From positions 62,001 through 126,000 of the forward strand of contig CAOPES010000004.1 of NCBI GenBank assembly GCA_948502395.1: a stretch of 64,000 nucleotides of DNA, read 5' to 3'. Both the position numbers and the translations under genes were made by a program. Each line of letters begins with the position of its first letter. Position 1 is the stretch's first letter. The notes under the pieces were generated by a model, which did not search any database, was not told the DNA's origin, and saw nothing but the letters and a program-made list of their open reading frames with translations. Of the stretch, positions 34,979 through 44,760 are shown one piece after another. The DNA comes from an uncultured Clostridia bacterium. Lineage in GTDB: Bacteria; Bacillota; Clostridia; TANB77; CAG-508.

Positions 34979-35034
34979 AAGGTCTGTCCCCAGTGGCAAT
35001 AAATTGCCAAAAAGGTCCGTCCCCAATGGCAATA
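34979..35034. repeat. REP-like repeat R5
   Basis: AAGGTCTGTCCCC-GTGGCAA and TTGCCAAAAAGGTCCGTCCCC-TGGCAA in tandem, upstream of the SNF2 gene. Confidence 0.75.
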
Positions 35035-35042
35035 TGGTAGGG

Positions 35043-35071
35043 TTGCAATTTTTGGAAAAGTGTTATATAAT
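35043..35071 (+). promoter_or_regulatory. Promoter of the SNF2 gene
   Basis: TTGCAA (35043-35048), 17-bp spacer, TATAAT (35066-35071). Confidence 0.6.
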
Positions 35072-35094
35072 ACTATGCCAGGTGAGATAGAGAG

Positions 35095-38059
35095 ATGCAA
35101 GAGAAATATAGAAATTTTAAGCAAATAGTTAATGTCTTCTATAATGAAGAGATAAATGAAATAAAGGGAAATGATGATAATATAAAAAAGCTAGGAGATA
35201 TAAAGATAGAGCCACAAATTTATTATGATAAGTTTGCTGGGGATATGAAAATTGAGTTTAAAATAGGCAACAAGAAGATGTATAAAATTAAAAATCTAGC
35301 GGAGTTTTATACGAGGATAATAAATAGAGAGTTTTATCGTTATGGTGAGAGATTGCAATTTGTGCATAGTGAAGCGGAGTTTGATAAAGATAGTCAAGAG
35401 TTGTTAAGTTTTATTATGAAATATGCTGAGATTATAAAATATGCAAATTCTAATTCAAATAGCAATTTTAAGTATTATGGAAAAGCTCTTAATGAGACAA
35501 ATATAATCGTTGGCAATAGTGCAATAGACGATTTATTTGATGTGCTTGAAGGTAAAGCTATTGATTTTCAAAAAGATGCTAGTCAAGAGAAAATTGAGTT
35601 TACAAAAGAGCAGCCAAAGATTGAGTTTAAGTTGAAAAAGGTAGAGAATAATCAATATATAATAGAACCTAATATTGAAATTTACAAAGTAAATATTATA
35701 AAAGGCAAAAATTATAAATACATATTGGACGATAAAAAGTTATATCGTTGTACAAATGATTTTGAAAATACAACACTTAAATTGTTAGAGTTATTTAGAC
35801 AGAATTATATGACAGAAGTAAAACTTGGGGAGAATGAACTGACTGATTTATTTTCAGTGATTGTGCCAAAGGTTAAAGATGCAATTATATTTGAAAATAT
35901 AAGTAAAGAAGAAATACAAAAATATCAACCAAAAGAGTTGATAATAAAAGTGTTTTTAGACTTTGATAAAAAAGATTATCTGATTGCAGATGTGAAATTT
36001 TGTTACGAAGAAAACGAATTCAATCCGTTAGACGAAAGCACAAAATTGAATTTCCCAAGAAATATGCTAAAAGAGACAAAAGCACTAAATATACTAAGAC
36101 AGACAGGTTTTATGCTTGATGTAAAAAATTTAAGATTTATATTGCCAGATAATGATAAGATTTATGAGTTTTTAACACAAGAAATCGATTATTATATGCA
36201 ACAATTTGATGTTCTAGTAACAGATAATTTCAAAAGAAAGCAAATTAGGACCACAAAAATAGGCAGTATTGGGGTCAAGGTAGAAAATAATTTACTAGAA
36301 ATTGATTTAAATAATTTGGATATAGACCCAGAAGAACTAGAACAAATAATGGAAAGATATACTCTAAAAAAGAAATATCATAGATTAAAAGACGGAAGTT
36401 TTATCGATTTAGAGAATAGTAAAGAAATAGAGTTTTTAGATAAGTTAGTTACAGGAATGGACATAAGTTACAAAGAAATAGAAAATGGGGAGATAAACTT
36501 ACCAGTTTATAGAAGCTTATATTTAAATCAATTATTAAAAGGAATAAAAGGTACTGAAATTCTAAAAAATTCAGAATATAAAAATATAGTAAATGGTTTA
36601 AATAAGGAACAACTAGAAGAAAGTATGGAAGTTCCAGAACAATTAAATAAAATTTTAAGATATTATCAAAAAACAGGGTATAAATGGTTGAAAACACTAG
36701 ATAATTACAAGTTTGGAGGAATTTTAGCAGATGATATGGGTCTTCGGAAAGACAATTCAAGTTTTATCTGTTATAGTAGACTATGTACAAAAAAATAAAG
36801 AAAAAAGAAAAGCGAGTTTAGTAGTATCACCAAGTTCACTAAGCTTGAACTGGCAAAATGAAACTACCAAATTTGCAGACGGATTAAAAACACTTGTAAT
36901 ACGTGGGACTTTGGCAGAGAGAAAAGAAAAAATAAAAGACATAGAAAAATATGATTTAGTAATCACATCATATGACTTATTAAAAAGAGACATTGAGTTA
37001 TACAAAGAAAAAGACTATCAATTTAAATATGTAATAGCAGACGAAGCTCAATATCTAAAAAACAGCAATACACAAAACGCAAAAGCAATAAAACAAATAA
37101 AATCAGAAACGAGATATGCACTAACAGGAACACCAATAGAAAACTCGCTAGCAGAATTGTGGTCAATATTTGACTTTATAATGCCAGGATATTTATTTGG
37201 ATATAGAAAATTCAAAAACACATATGAAACACCAATAATAAAAGGCGAAGATGAAGCAGCAATGTCAAAATTAAAGATGCTAATAGAACCATTTGTTTTA
37301 AGAAGAAATAAAAAAGAAGTATTAAAAGAATTGCCTGAAAAAACAGTAACTGTGCTAGATAACGAAATGGGAGAAGAACAAAGAAATATCTACTTAAACT
37401 ATTTATTAAGAGCAAAACAAGAAATATCAGAACAAATCGACTTAAATGGATATGAAAGCAGTAGAATGCAAATACTTGCAGCACTAACAAGATTAAGACA
37501 AATATGTTGTCACCCAAGCCTATTCATAAAAGACTACAACGAAGGCAGCAGTAAATTGGAACAATGTATGGAAATTGTGCAAGAAGCGGTGAATGGCGGA
37601 CACAAAATACTATTATTTTCAGGATATACATCAATGTTTGAAATAATAGAAAAAGAACTAAAACAAAGCAATATCAAGTATTTCAAACTAACAGGGTCAA
37701 CAAAAGTAGAAGAAAGAATGAAACTAGTAGACGAATTTAACGAAAACCCAGAAATACAAGTATTTCTAATATCGCTAAAAGCAGGAGGAACAGGATTAAA
37801 CCTAACAGGAGCAGACATGGTAATACACTATGACCCATGGTGGAACGTATCAACAGAAAATCAAGCGACAGACAGAGCGTATAGGATAGGTCAGAGAAAT
37901 AATGTACAAGTGTATAAATTGATAACAAAAAACTCAATAGAAGAAAAAATATATAAACTGCAAGAAAGAAAAGCAAAGCTAGCAGACGAAATGTTAGACA
38001 CAAAAACAAAATTTGTCAGCAAGCTTTCAAAAGAAGAAATAATGGAATTATTTAATTAG
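35095..38059 (+). pseudogene. SNF2-family helicase, frameshifted at Walker A
   Basis: Two frames make one protein of about 990 residues. Frame one (35095-36798) has a bacterial SNF2-associated N-terminal domain and the start of the helicase (YYQKTGYKWLKTLDNYKFGGILADDMGL). Frame two (used from about 36745 to 38059) has KTIQVLSVI, SLVVSPSSLSLNW, IADEAQYLKN (DEAQ box), ALTGTPIENSL, and the helicase-C part ISLKAGGTGLNLTGADMVIHYDPWWNVSTENQATDRAYRIGQ. One extra base within TCTTC (36741-36745) changes DDMGLGKT to DDMGLRKD, so the shift falls exactly in Walker A. It could be a sequencing error, a genuine null mutation or phase variation; no homopolymer tract longer than a few bases is present at the shift. 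Confidence 0.85.
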
Positions 38060-38063
38060 AATT

Positions 38064-38157
38064 GCCACTGGGGACGGACCTTTTTGGCAAAAAATTGCCA
38101 ACAGGGACGGACCTAAATGGCAAAAAATTGCCAAAAAGGTCCGTCCCTAGTGGCAAT
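38064..38157. repeat. REP-like repeat R6 between SNF2 gene and trmFO
   Basis: Three palindromic units: two TTGCCA...GGGACGGACC...TGGCAA and one inverted TTGCCAAAAAGGTCCGTCCC...TGGCAA. Confidence 0.8.
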
Positions 38158-38173
38158 TTTGAAGGAGTAAAAA

Positions 38174-39535
38174 ATGGTAGAGTATATTACAGTAATTGGT
38201 GGTGGTTTGGCTGGAAGCGAGGCTGCGTACCAAATTGCAAGACGTGGAATTAAAGTAAAATTATATGAGATGAAGCCAGTCAAATTTTCGCCAGCACATT
38301 CTAACAAGGATTTAGCGGAAATTGTTTGTAGCAATTCGTTTAAGTCTAATTTGTTGACAAATGCGTGTGGCTTATTAAAAGAAGAACTTAGAAAGTTGAA
38401 TTCTTTATTAATAAAAATTGCTGACAATACGAGTGTGCCTGCTGGACAGGCTCTGGCTGTTGATAGAGATGAGTTTTCAAGGCAAGTTACACAGATATTA
38501 ACTAGCAATTCGCTGATAGAAATTATAAATGAAGAAGTGACTGATATTGAAGAAATGGCAAAAAACGGAATTGTTATAATTGCAACAGGTCCACTTACGT
38601 CTGAAGGTTTTGCTGAACAAATAGGAAAGCTTACAGGTGAGGATAAGTTGTATTTTTATGATGCGGCTGCACCTATTGTGAATAAAGATAGCATTGATTT
38701 TGATATAGCTTTTTATGGCGATAGATATAGTCAAGAGAAGAAAAAAGATGAAACTGTTGAAGAGTGGAAAGAAAGGCTAGCAAATACAAACATCGAAGAG
38801 CAAAGTTATATAAATTTGCCGATGAACCAAGAAGAATATGAATCTTTTTGCAAAGAGCTTGTAGAAGCGGAAATTGTAACACTTCACGATTTTGAGAAAA
38901 AGGAAATTTTTGAAGGATGTATGCCTATTGAGATAATGGCTAATCGTGGAATTGATACATTAAGATTTGGTCCATTGAAACCGGTTGGGTTTGATGACCC
39001 TAGAACAGGAAGAAGGCCATATGCGTTAGTCCAATTAAGGCAAGACGATAAGCAAGCGAGTATATACAATTTAGTAGGGTTTCAGACAAATTTGAAGTTT
39101 GGCGAGCAAAAAAGAGTGTTTAGTATGATACCAGGATTGCAGAATGCAGAATTTGTTAAGTATGGTGTTATGCATAGAAATACTTATATTAATTCAACTA
39201 AATTGTTAGATGATACATATAATTTAAAATCAAATAATAATATTTATTTTGCGGGTCAAATAACAGGTGTGGAAGGCTATGTGGAGTCTATATCTTCTGG
39301 AATGGTTGCAGCTTTGAACGCAACCGATGTTTTGGGGGATGGAGCAAAAAAACATCACTTTTCAGAAAATACTGTTATTGGTGCTTTGGCGAAGTATATT
39401 TCTACACCAAATGAAAAATTTCAGCCTATGAATGCTAATTTTGGAATTTTACCACCTTTGGAAGGAAAGAAGATAAAAGATAAAAAGCAAAGGTATCAAA
39501 TGCTTGCGGATAGAAGCTTAATAGAGTTTGAATAG
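38174..39535 (+). CDS. trmFO: Methylenetetrahydrofolate-tRNA-(uracil-5-)-methyltransferase
   Basis: 453 residues, family length. Motifs: N-terminal FAD site ITVIGGGLAGSEAAYQIARRG, LAEIVCSNSFKSN, PAGQALAVDRDEFS, EGCMPIEIMANRGIDTLRFGPLKPVGF, YALVQLRQD, and YFAGQITGVEGYVESISSGM. It methylates U54 of tRNA using methylene-THF and FADH2. GAAGGAG precedes the ATG. Confidence 0.97.
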   Translation: MVEYITVIGGGLAGSEAAYQIARRGIKVKLYEMKPVKFSPAHSNKDLAEIVCSNSFKSNLLTNACGLLKEELRKLNSLLIKIADNTSVPAGQALAVDRDEFSRQVTQILTSNSLIEIINEEVTDIEEMAKNGIVIIATGPLTSEGFAEQIGKLTGEDKLYFYDAAAPIVNKDSIDFDIAFYGDRYSQEKKKDETVEEWKERLANTNIEEQSYINLPMNQEEYESFCKELVEAEIVTLHDFEKKEIFEGCMPIEIMANRGIDTLRFGPLKPVGFDDPRTGRRPYALVQLRQDDKQASIYNLVGFQTNLKFGEQKRVFSMIPGLQNAEFVKYGVMHRNTYINSTKLLDDTYNLKSNNNIYFAGQITGVEGYVESISSGMVAALNATDVLGDGAKKHHFSENTVIGALAKYISTPNEKFQPMNANFGILPPLEGKKIKDKKQRYQMLADRSLIEFE

Positions 39536-39536
39536 T

Positions 39537-39578
39537 AAAATAAAAGGTCAACATAGTGTTGGCTTTTTATTTTACAAG
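39537..39578 (+). terminator. Terminator of trmFO
   Basis: Stem AAAATAAAAGGTCAACA / TGTTGGCTTTTTATTTT with a 3-nt loop. Confidence 0.75.
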
Positions 39579-39632
39579 TTTTACAAAAATATTACAGTTA
39601 TATTAAAAATGCTATAAATTTACATAAAAGCA

Positions 39633-39661
39633 TTGCGTAAATTAGCAAAAAATGTTATAAT
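39633..39661 (+). promoter_or_regulatory. Promoter of the coiled-coil gene
   Basis: TTGCGT (39633-39638), 17-bp spacer, TATAAT (39656-39661). Confidence 0.65.
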
Positions 39662-39674
39662 GAAAAAAGATAGT

Positions 39675-39692
39675 GTTGCGTTACATAACGCA
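39675..39692. promoter_or_regulatory. Perfect palindrome near the transcript start (candidate operator)
   Basis: TTGCGTTA-CA-TAACGCAA, an 18-bp perfect dyad 13 bp after the -10 box. The half-site TTGCGTAA also covers the -35 box. Confidence 0.45.
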
Positions 39693-39710
39693 AGGGGAGG
39701 TATGTAATAT

Positions 39711-40988
39711 ATGAAAAATTGGGAAGAAGTATATAATAAATATGAAAATGGAGAAATGCAACAAAGATATAATGAATTAAGAGCTAAATTTACAAGTCAA
39801 AAAGATAGAACAATGGACGAATTTAATGAACTTAAAAAAATAGAAAAAGTAATGGCAAATCTACCAAAAGTAAAAAACATTATGGATTATAAAGAAAAGT
39901 TAGATGAAGAATTAACAATATTAAAAGAAGAATATAATGAGAGAAAAAAACAAGAAGGAAAAACTGATAATGCTAAAAAAGTAAAAGAAGAATTTGACAA
40001 AAGTGAAAAAGCTATATCAGAAGCAGAAGCAAAAATTGACGATATTGTTACAAAAATTAATCAAACAAAAAATAGAGATGAAATTGCTAAGCTAAAAGAG
40101 CAAAGAGATGAAGAATTAAAAAAATTAGCAGATTTAAATACTAAAAGTGTAGAGATCAAAACTAAGTTAGAAGAAAGTGAAAAAGCAAAAACATCTTTTA
40201 ATAAAGATTTAGAAAAATATACGACAGAACAATTAAGAGAAAAATGCTTTAAAATAGCTTCAACAATAAGTAAAAGTAATGTAGTTGCAGGTCTTCTAAT
40301 GGAAGGTGCAAATAGAGATAGTATAGCAATTAAAATAAAAGATTGGAAAGATATAAGATATACAAGCAAAACAAAACTTCCTTTAACAAAAAAAGAAAGA
40401 GAAGAAAAAAGCGCACCAAAAAAAGACAATGACAAAACAGATACAAATACAAATAAAAATGTAGATGAAAATAAAGAAGAACCACTAGTTTTAACATATA
40501 AAGATTTGTTAAAATCAGAAAATGAAAAGGAACAAGAAGAAAAAGAAAACACAAATAACGAAGAAAAATCATTGGTTAACTTAAATGATTTTGCAACAGC
40601 ATTTCCAAGACTAGCAAAAAGATTTCCAAATATGGGAAATAATATATTAGGAAAAGCATTGTTGAAAACTAAAAATATCTTCAAAAGAGAGAAAAAGGAA
40701 GTAGAAGACACTAGCAAAACAAAAAATGAAGATTTACCAGATAATAATACAGATACTAAAAAGCCAGAAGAAAAAGAAACAAAACAATCTTTTAGAGATT
40801 ATCTAAAATATGATGTATTAGATGTAGCAGAAAAAGGTGTACAGGGAATTGAAGAAGAAAGAAAAGCAGAATTAAAACAAAAACTTGAAGAAAATAGAAA
40901 AGTAGCAATGGATAAGGAAAAAAGAAGAACAGAGACAAAACAAAAACCAGAAGCAAATAGAAATTCAACATTGGATAAAGACAGATAA
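39711..40988 (+). CDS. Large charged coiled-coil protein, function unknown
   Basis: 425 residues, very rich in K and E, with no signal peptide or membrane span. Residues about 1-170 are heptad-like coiled coil (for example KKVKEEFDKSEKAISEAEAKIDDIV). A short apolar region (about 170-200, EKCFKIASTISKSNVVAGLLMEGAN) breaks it. The rest is low-complexity lysine/glutamate/asparagine-rich linker with two further amphipathic stretches. No family recognised. GGGGAGG lies 9 nt before the ATG. Confidence 0.6.
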   Translation: MKNWEEVYNKYENGEMQQRYNELRAKFTSQKDRTMDEFNELKKIEKVMANLPKVKNIMDYKEKLDEELTILKEEYNERKKQEGKTDNAKKVKEEFDKSEKAISEAEAKIDDIVTKINQTKNRDEIAKLKEQRDEELKKLADLNTKSVEIKTKLEESEKAKTSFNKDLEKYTTEQLREKCFKIASTISKSNVVAGLLMEGANRDSIAIKIKDWKDIRYTSKTKLPLTKKEREEKSAPKKDNDKTDTNTNKNVDENKEEPLVLTYKDLLKSENEKEQEEKENTNNEEKSLVNLNDFATAFPRLAKRFPNMGNNILGKALLKTKNIFKREKKEVEDTSKTKNEDLPDNNTDTKKPEEKETKQSFRDYLKYDVLDVAEKGVQGIEEERKAELKQKLEENRKVAMDKEKRRTETKQKPEANRNSTLDKDR

Positions 40989-41002
40989 AATGGAATTAAG
41001 AA

Positions 41003-41029
41003 AAACTTGGGAAAAATCCCAAGTTTTTC
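41003..41029 (+). terminator. Terminator of the coiled-coil gene
   Basis: AAAACTTGGG-AAAAA-TCCCAAGTTTT, then CTT. Confidence 0.8.
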
Positions 41030-41058
41030 TTGACTTTAAAGGTAGAACGTGATAAAAT
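41030..41058 (+). promoter_or_regulatory. Promoter of the str operon
   Basis: TTGACT (41030-41035), 17-bp spacer, TAAAAT (41053-41058), abutting the preceding terminator. Confidence 0.7.
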
Positions 41059-41060
41059 AT

Positions 41061-41107
41061 AATTCGTTATTGTAAATTGCCAGAAATAGGCAAATCCGTA
41101 ACGAATT
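41061..41107 (+). promoter_or_regulatory. Structured 5' leader of rpsL
   Basis: Outer stem AATTCGTTA / TAACGAATT and inner stem TTGCC / GGCAA lie between the promoter and the rpsL ribosome site, just after the expected transcription start. It may be a candidate leader for autoregulation. Confidence 0.5.
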
Positions 41108-41145
41108 ATTTATATAAAAAACAAAAAACAGGAGGTGAAATTTAA

Positions 41146-41559
41146 GTGCCAACAATTAATCAATTAGTAAGAAAAGGAAGAAAAACAGGAGTAACAAAAT
41201 CAACAGCACCAGCTCTTCAACATGGATGGAACTCAAAAAACAAAAAATTAACAAATAACAGAGCTCCACAAAAAAGAGGTGTTTGTACAGTTGTTAAAAC
41301 AGTTACACCTAAAAAGCCAAACTCAGCTTTAAGAAAAGTTGCCAGAGTTAGACTTTCTAATGGTTATGAAGTTACATCTTATATCCCAGGTATAGGACAT
41401 AACTTACAAGAACACAGTGTTGTATTAATTAGAGGTGGTAGGGTAAAAGACCTTCCAGGTGTTAGATACCACATCATCAGAGGAACATTAGATACAGCAG
41501 GTGTTAAAGATAGAATGCAAGCGCGTTCTAAATATGGGGCTAAAAAGCCTAAAAAATAA
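41146..41559 (+). CDS. rpsL: Small ribosomal subunit protein uS12
   Basis: 137 residues from GTG 41146 (AGGAGGTG upstream). It contains the invariant PTINQLVRKGR, KKPNSALRKVARVRLSNG, IPGIGHNLQEHSVVLIRGGRVKDLPGVRYHIIRG. The streptomycin-site lysines (in TPKKPNSA) are wild type. Confidence 0.97.
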   Translation: MPTINQLVRKGRKTGVTKSTAPALQHGWNSKNKKLTNNRAPQKRGVCTVVKTVTPKKPNSALRKVARVRLSNGYEVTSYIPGIGHNLQEHSVVLIRGGRVKDLPGVRYHIIRGTLDTAGVKDRMQARSKYGAKKPKK

Positions 41560-41862
41560 ACAAAACAAATTGAAAGCAGCAACTTGCACATTTTTAATAT
41601 TTATTCCAAACTTCGACGTACAAGAGTACGCCTTCAGCTTGTAATAAATTTCAAAAATGCACAATTTACTACTTTGAATTCGCTTTGAATAACAGTAGTG
41701 CTTGTTATTTTATCGAAAATTTAAGGTACTTAAATTTAAAATAGATAAATAAGCATTATGCGCAAGAAAGAAATTTCTTGAGAGTACCGAAGATACTTTC
41801 AAAAATAAAGTATCAAAAAGACAAAAATAAAGTCTTACAAAATTTATAAGGAGGGAAGAATA
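41560..41862 (+). other. Structured rpsL-rpsG intergenic region
   Basis: 303 bp without a gene, unusually long for the str operon. It contains CAGCAACTTGCACA (41577-41590) and TTTCAAAAATGCACAATTTACTA (about 41650-41672). The inverted segments TGCACATTTTTAATATTTATT and AATAAATTTCAAAAATGCA could form a long stem enclosing ACGTACAAGAGTACG. A related pair of motifs lies between fusA and tuf. Confidence 0.4.
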
Positions 41863-42333
41863 GTGCCAAGAAAAGGATATGTAGCAAAAAGAGAAGTATT
41901 ACCAGATCCAATGTATAATAGCAAAGTTGTAACAAAATTAATCAACAATATTATGCTAGATGGTAAAAAATCAGTGGCTCAAAAAATAGTATATGATGCA
42001 TTTGACATCATAAAAGAAAAAGAAGGAAAAAATCCTTTAGAAGTATTTGAAGCTGCTTTAGAAAATATTATGCCAGTTCTTGAAGTTAAAGCAAGAAGAG
42101 TAGGTGGAGCAACTTACCAAGTTCCACTAGAAATTAGACCAGAAAGAAGACAAACTTTAGGTTTAAGATGGCTAGTAACATATGCTAGAAATAGACATGA
42201 AAAAACAATGGCTCAAAAGTTAGCCGGAGAAATTATGGATGCAGTAGCTGGAAACGGTGGAGCATTCAAGAAAAAAGAAGATACACATAGAATGGCAGAA
42301 GCTAATAAGGCATTTGCTCATTACAAATGGTAA
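41863..42333 (+). CDS. rpsG: Small ribosomal subunit protein uS7
   Basis: 156 residues from GTG 41863 (AAGGAGGG upstream). It has the S7 core MPRKGYVAKREVLPDPMYNSKVVTKLINNIMLDGKKSVAQKIVYDAF and RPERRQTLGLRWLVTYAR; the C-terminus ends FAHYKW as is typical. Confidence 0.97.
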   Translation: MPRKGYVAKREVLPDPMYNSKVVTKLINNIMLDGKKSVAQKIVYDAFDIIKEKEGKNPLEVFEAALENIMPVLEVKARRVGGATYQVPLEIRPERRQTLGLRWLVTYARNRHEKTMAQKLAGEIMDAVAGNGGAFKKKEDTHRMAEANKAFAHYKW

Positions 42334-42473
42334 AATTTAATAAATTAGATTTTAGCTAGGAAGACGAGCAAAAATATTCGAAATAATACGTGTGTATATT
42401 GAGAAGATTTTTGCGAAGTATGACGACGATAAAAACTAATTTAGTAAATTTTAGAGAGGGGGAAAATAAAAAA

Positions 42474-44555
42474 ATGGCAGGAAGAGCATACCCACTAGAA
42501 AGAACAAGAAATATAGGAATAATGGCACACATTGATGCCGGAAAAACAACAACCACAGAAAGAATCTTATTCTATACAGGTAAAACACACAAAATAGGAG
42601 AAGTTCACGACGGTGGAGCTACTATGGACTGGATGGAGCAAGAACAAGAAAGAGGTATAACAATCACATCTGCATGTACAACATGTTTCTGGGATAACAA
42701 TAGAATTAACATTATTGATACACCAGGTCACGTTGACTTTACAGTAGAAGTTCAAAGATCTCTAAAAGTACTTGACGGAGCTGTAACAGTTCTAGCAGCA
42801 AAAGGTGGAGTTCAACCACAAACAGAAACAGTTTGGAGACAAGCTGACAAATACAGTGTACCAAGAATGGTATATGTAAATAAAATGGATATAACAGGAG
42901 CAAACTTTATGCTTTGCGTTGATCAATTAAAAAATAGATTAAAAGCAAACGCAGTTCCAATCCAATTACCAATTGGTGCAGAAGACCAATTTAAAGGAAT
43001 AGTTGATTTAATTAAAATGAGAGCGTTCATCCACAAAGATGACCTTGGAAAAGAAATTGAAGAAACAGATATTCCAGCTGATATGGTTGCAGATGCTGAA
43101 AAATTCAGAGCAGAAATGATTGAAGCAGTTGCTGACCAAGATGAAGAATTAATGATGAAATACTTAGAAGGTGAAGAACTAACAGAAGAAGAAATCAAAA
43201 AAGGTTTAAGAGCAGGAACAATAGCAAATAAAATAGTTCCAGTTACATGTGGTTCTTCATACAAAAACAAAGGTGTTCAAGAATTATTAGATGCAATAAT
43301 CTCATATATGCCATCACCATTAGATATAGCACATATCAAAGGTGAAACATTAGATGGAGAAGAAACAGAAGCTAAAACTTCTGACTCAGAACCATTTGCA
43401 GCATTAGCATTTAAAATTGCAACAGACCCATTTGTTGGAAAATTATGTTTCTTTAGAGTATACTCAGGAACACTAGAATCAGGTTCAACAGTATTAAACT
43501 CTAGCAAAGACAAAAAAGAAAGAATCGGAAGAATTCTTCAAATGCACTCTAATCATAGAGAAGACATTGACAAAGTATATGCAGGAGATATTGCAGCAGC
43601 AGTAGGAATGAAAGATGTTACAACAGGAAACACACTATGTGATCCAGACCATCCAATCATTCTAGAATCAATGGAATTCCCAGAGCCAGTTATCGATATA
43701 GCTATCGAGCCAAAAGATAAAGCAGCTCAAGAAAAAATGGGTATTGCATTATCAAAACTAGCTGAAGAAGATCCAACATTCAAAGCATATACAAACCAAG
43801 AAACAGGACAAACAATTATCGCTGGTATGGGTGAATTACACTTAGATATCATCGTTGATCGTTTAAAAAGAGAATTCAAAGTTGAATGTAATGTAGGTAA
43901 ACCACAAGTTGCTTACAAAGAAACAATTAGAAATAAAGTAAAAGTTCAAGGTAAATTTATTCGTCAATCAGGTGGTAAAGGACAATACGGTGACGTATGG
44001 TTTGAAATGGAACCACTTGAACCAGGAAAAGGAATTGAATTCGAAAGCAAAATTGTTGGTGGAGCAGTTCCAAAAGAATATATTAAACCAATTGAACAAG
44101 GTATGAGAGAAGCTGCTGAAAGCGGTATCTTAGCTGGTTACCCAGTTACAGACTTCAAAGCAACATTAGTTGACGGTTCATACCACGAAGTTGACTCTTC
44201 AGAAATGGCGTTCAAAATCGCTGCTTCTATGGCTTTCAAAGAAGGTATGAGACAAGCTAAATCAGTTATCTTAGAACCAATTATGAAAGTTGATATAACA
44301 GTTCCAGAAGAATATATGGGAGATGTTATTGGAGACGTTAATTCTAGACGTGGAAGAATGGAAGGTATGGATGGTGCAGATGGAATGCAAGAAATTCACT
44401 CATTTATCCCACTTTCAGAAATGTTTGGTTATGCAACTGAACTTCGTTCTAGAACACAAGGTAGAGGTACTTACTCTATGGAACCTTCTCATTATGAAGA
44501 AGTTCCAAAATCAGTTTTTGAAGCTATTGTGTCTTCAAGAGCTAAGAAAGACTAG
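42474..44555 (+). CDS. fusA: Elongation factor G
   Basis: 693 residues from ATG 42474 (GAGAGGGGG upstream); the earlier in-frame ATG at 42390 is rejected. GTPase motifs: AHIDAGKTTTTERIL, RGITITSA, DTPGHVDF, NKMD. C-terminal domains carry QFIRQSGGKGQYGDVW-type and RRGRMEGMDG segments. It drives ribosomal translocation. It follows rpsG and precedes tuf. Confidence 0.98.
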   Translation: MAGRAYPLERTRNIGIMAHIDAGKTTTTERILFYTGKTHKIGEVHDGGATMDWMEQEQERGITITSACTTCFWDNNRINIIDTPGHVDFTVEVQRSLKVLDGAVTVLAAKGGVQPQTETVWRQADKYSVPRMVYVNKMDITGANFMLCVDQLKNRLKANAVPIQLPIGAEDQFKGIVDLIKMRAFIHKDDLGKEIEETDIPADMVADAEKFRAEMIEAVADQDEELMMKYLEGEELTEEEIKKGLRAGTIANKIVPVTCGSSYKNKGVQELLDAIISYMPSPLDIAHIKGETLDGEETEAKTSDSEPFAALAFKIATDPFVGKLCFFRVYSGTLESGSTVLNSSKDKKERIGRILQMHSNHREDIDKVYAGDIAAAVGMKDVTTGNTLCDPDHPIILESMEFPEPVIDIAIEPKDKAAQEKMGIALSKLAEEDPTFKAYTNQETGQTIIAGMGELHLDIIVDRLKREFKVECNVGKPQVAYKETIRNKVKVQGKFIRQSGGKGQYGDVWFEMEPLEPGKGIEFESKIVGGAVPKEYIKPIEQGMREAAESGILAGYPVTDFKATLVDGSYHEVDSSEMAFKIAASMAFKEGMRQAKSVILEPIMKVDITVPEEYMGDVIGDVNSRRGRMEGMDGADGMQEIHSFIPLSEMFGYATELRSRTQGRGTYSMEPSHYEEVPKSVFEAIVSSRAKKD

Positions 44556-44653
44556 AATTTAAGCTGAAATCAGCATCTTGCACGTTTTGTTATTTTTTTC
44601 AAAACACACAATATACTAATTTAATCTTAAATTAAAGAAATTAAATAAGATAC
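44556..44653 (+). other. fusA-tuf intergenic element
   Basis: CAGCATCTTGCACGTTTTG (from 44571) and TTTTCAAAACACACAATATACTA (around 44595-44617) echo the motif pair in the rpsL-rpsG gap. GTTTTG/CAAAAC forms a stem here. Confidence 0.35.
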
Positions 44654-44682
44654 TTGCAATTTTGGCAAAAATGTTATAAAAT
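44654..44682 (+). promoter_or_regulatory. Internal promoter of tuf
   Basis: TTGCAA (44654-44659), 17-bp spacer, TAAAAT (44677-44682), allowing tuf to be expressed separately from the str operon. Confidence 0.6.
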
Positions 44683-44760
44683 GCGGGTAGCAATAAAAAG
44701 TTATTAAATTTAAAAAATAAAAAAGGGAGAAATCCCAAAAAATTAAGGAGGAATTTTAAA

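Noticed and set aside
42390..42473. Longer EF-G from ATG 42390
   Set aside because: Extension not found in the family; GAGAGGGGG directly precedes ATG 42474.
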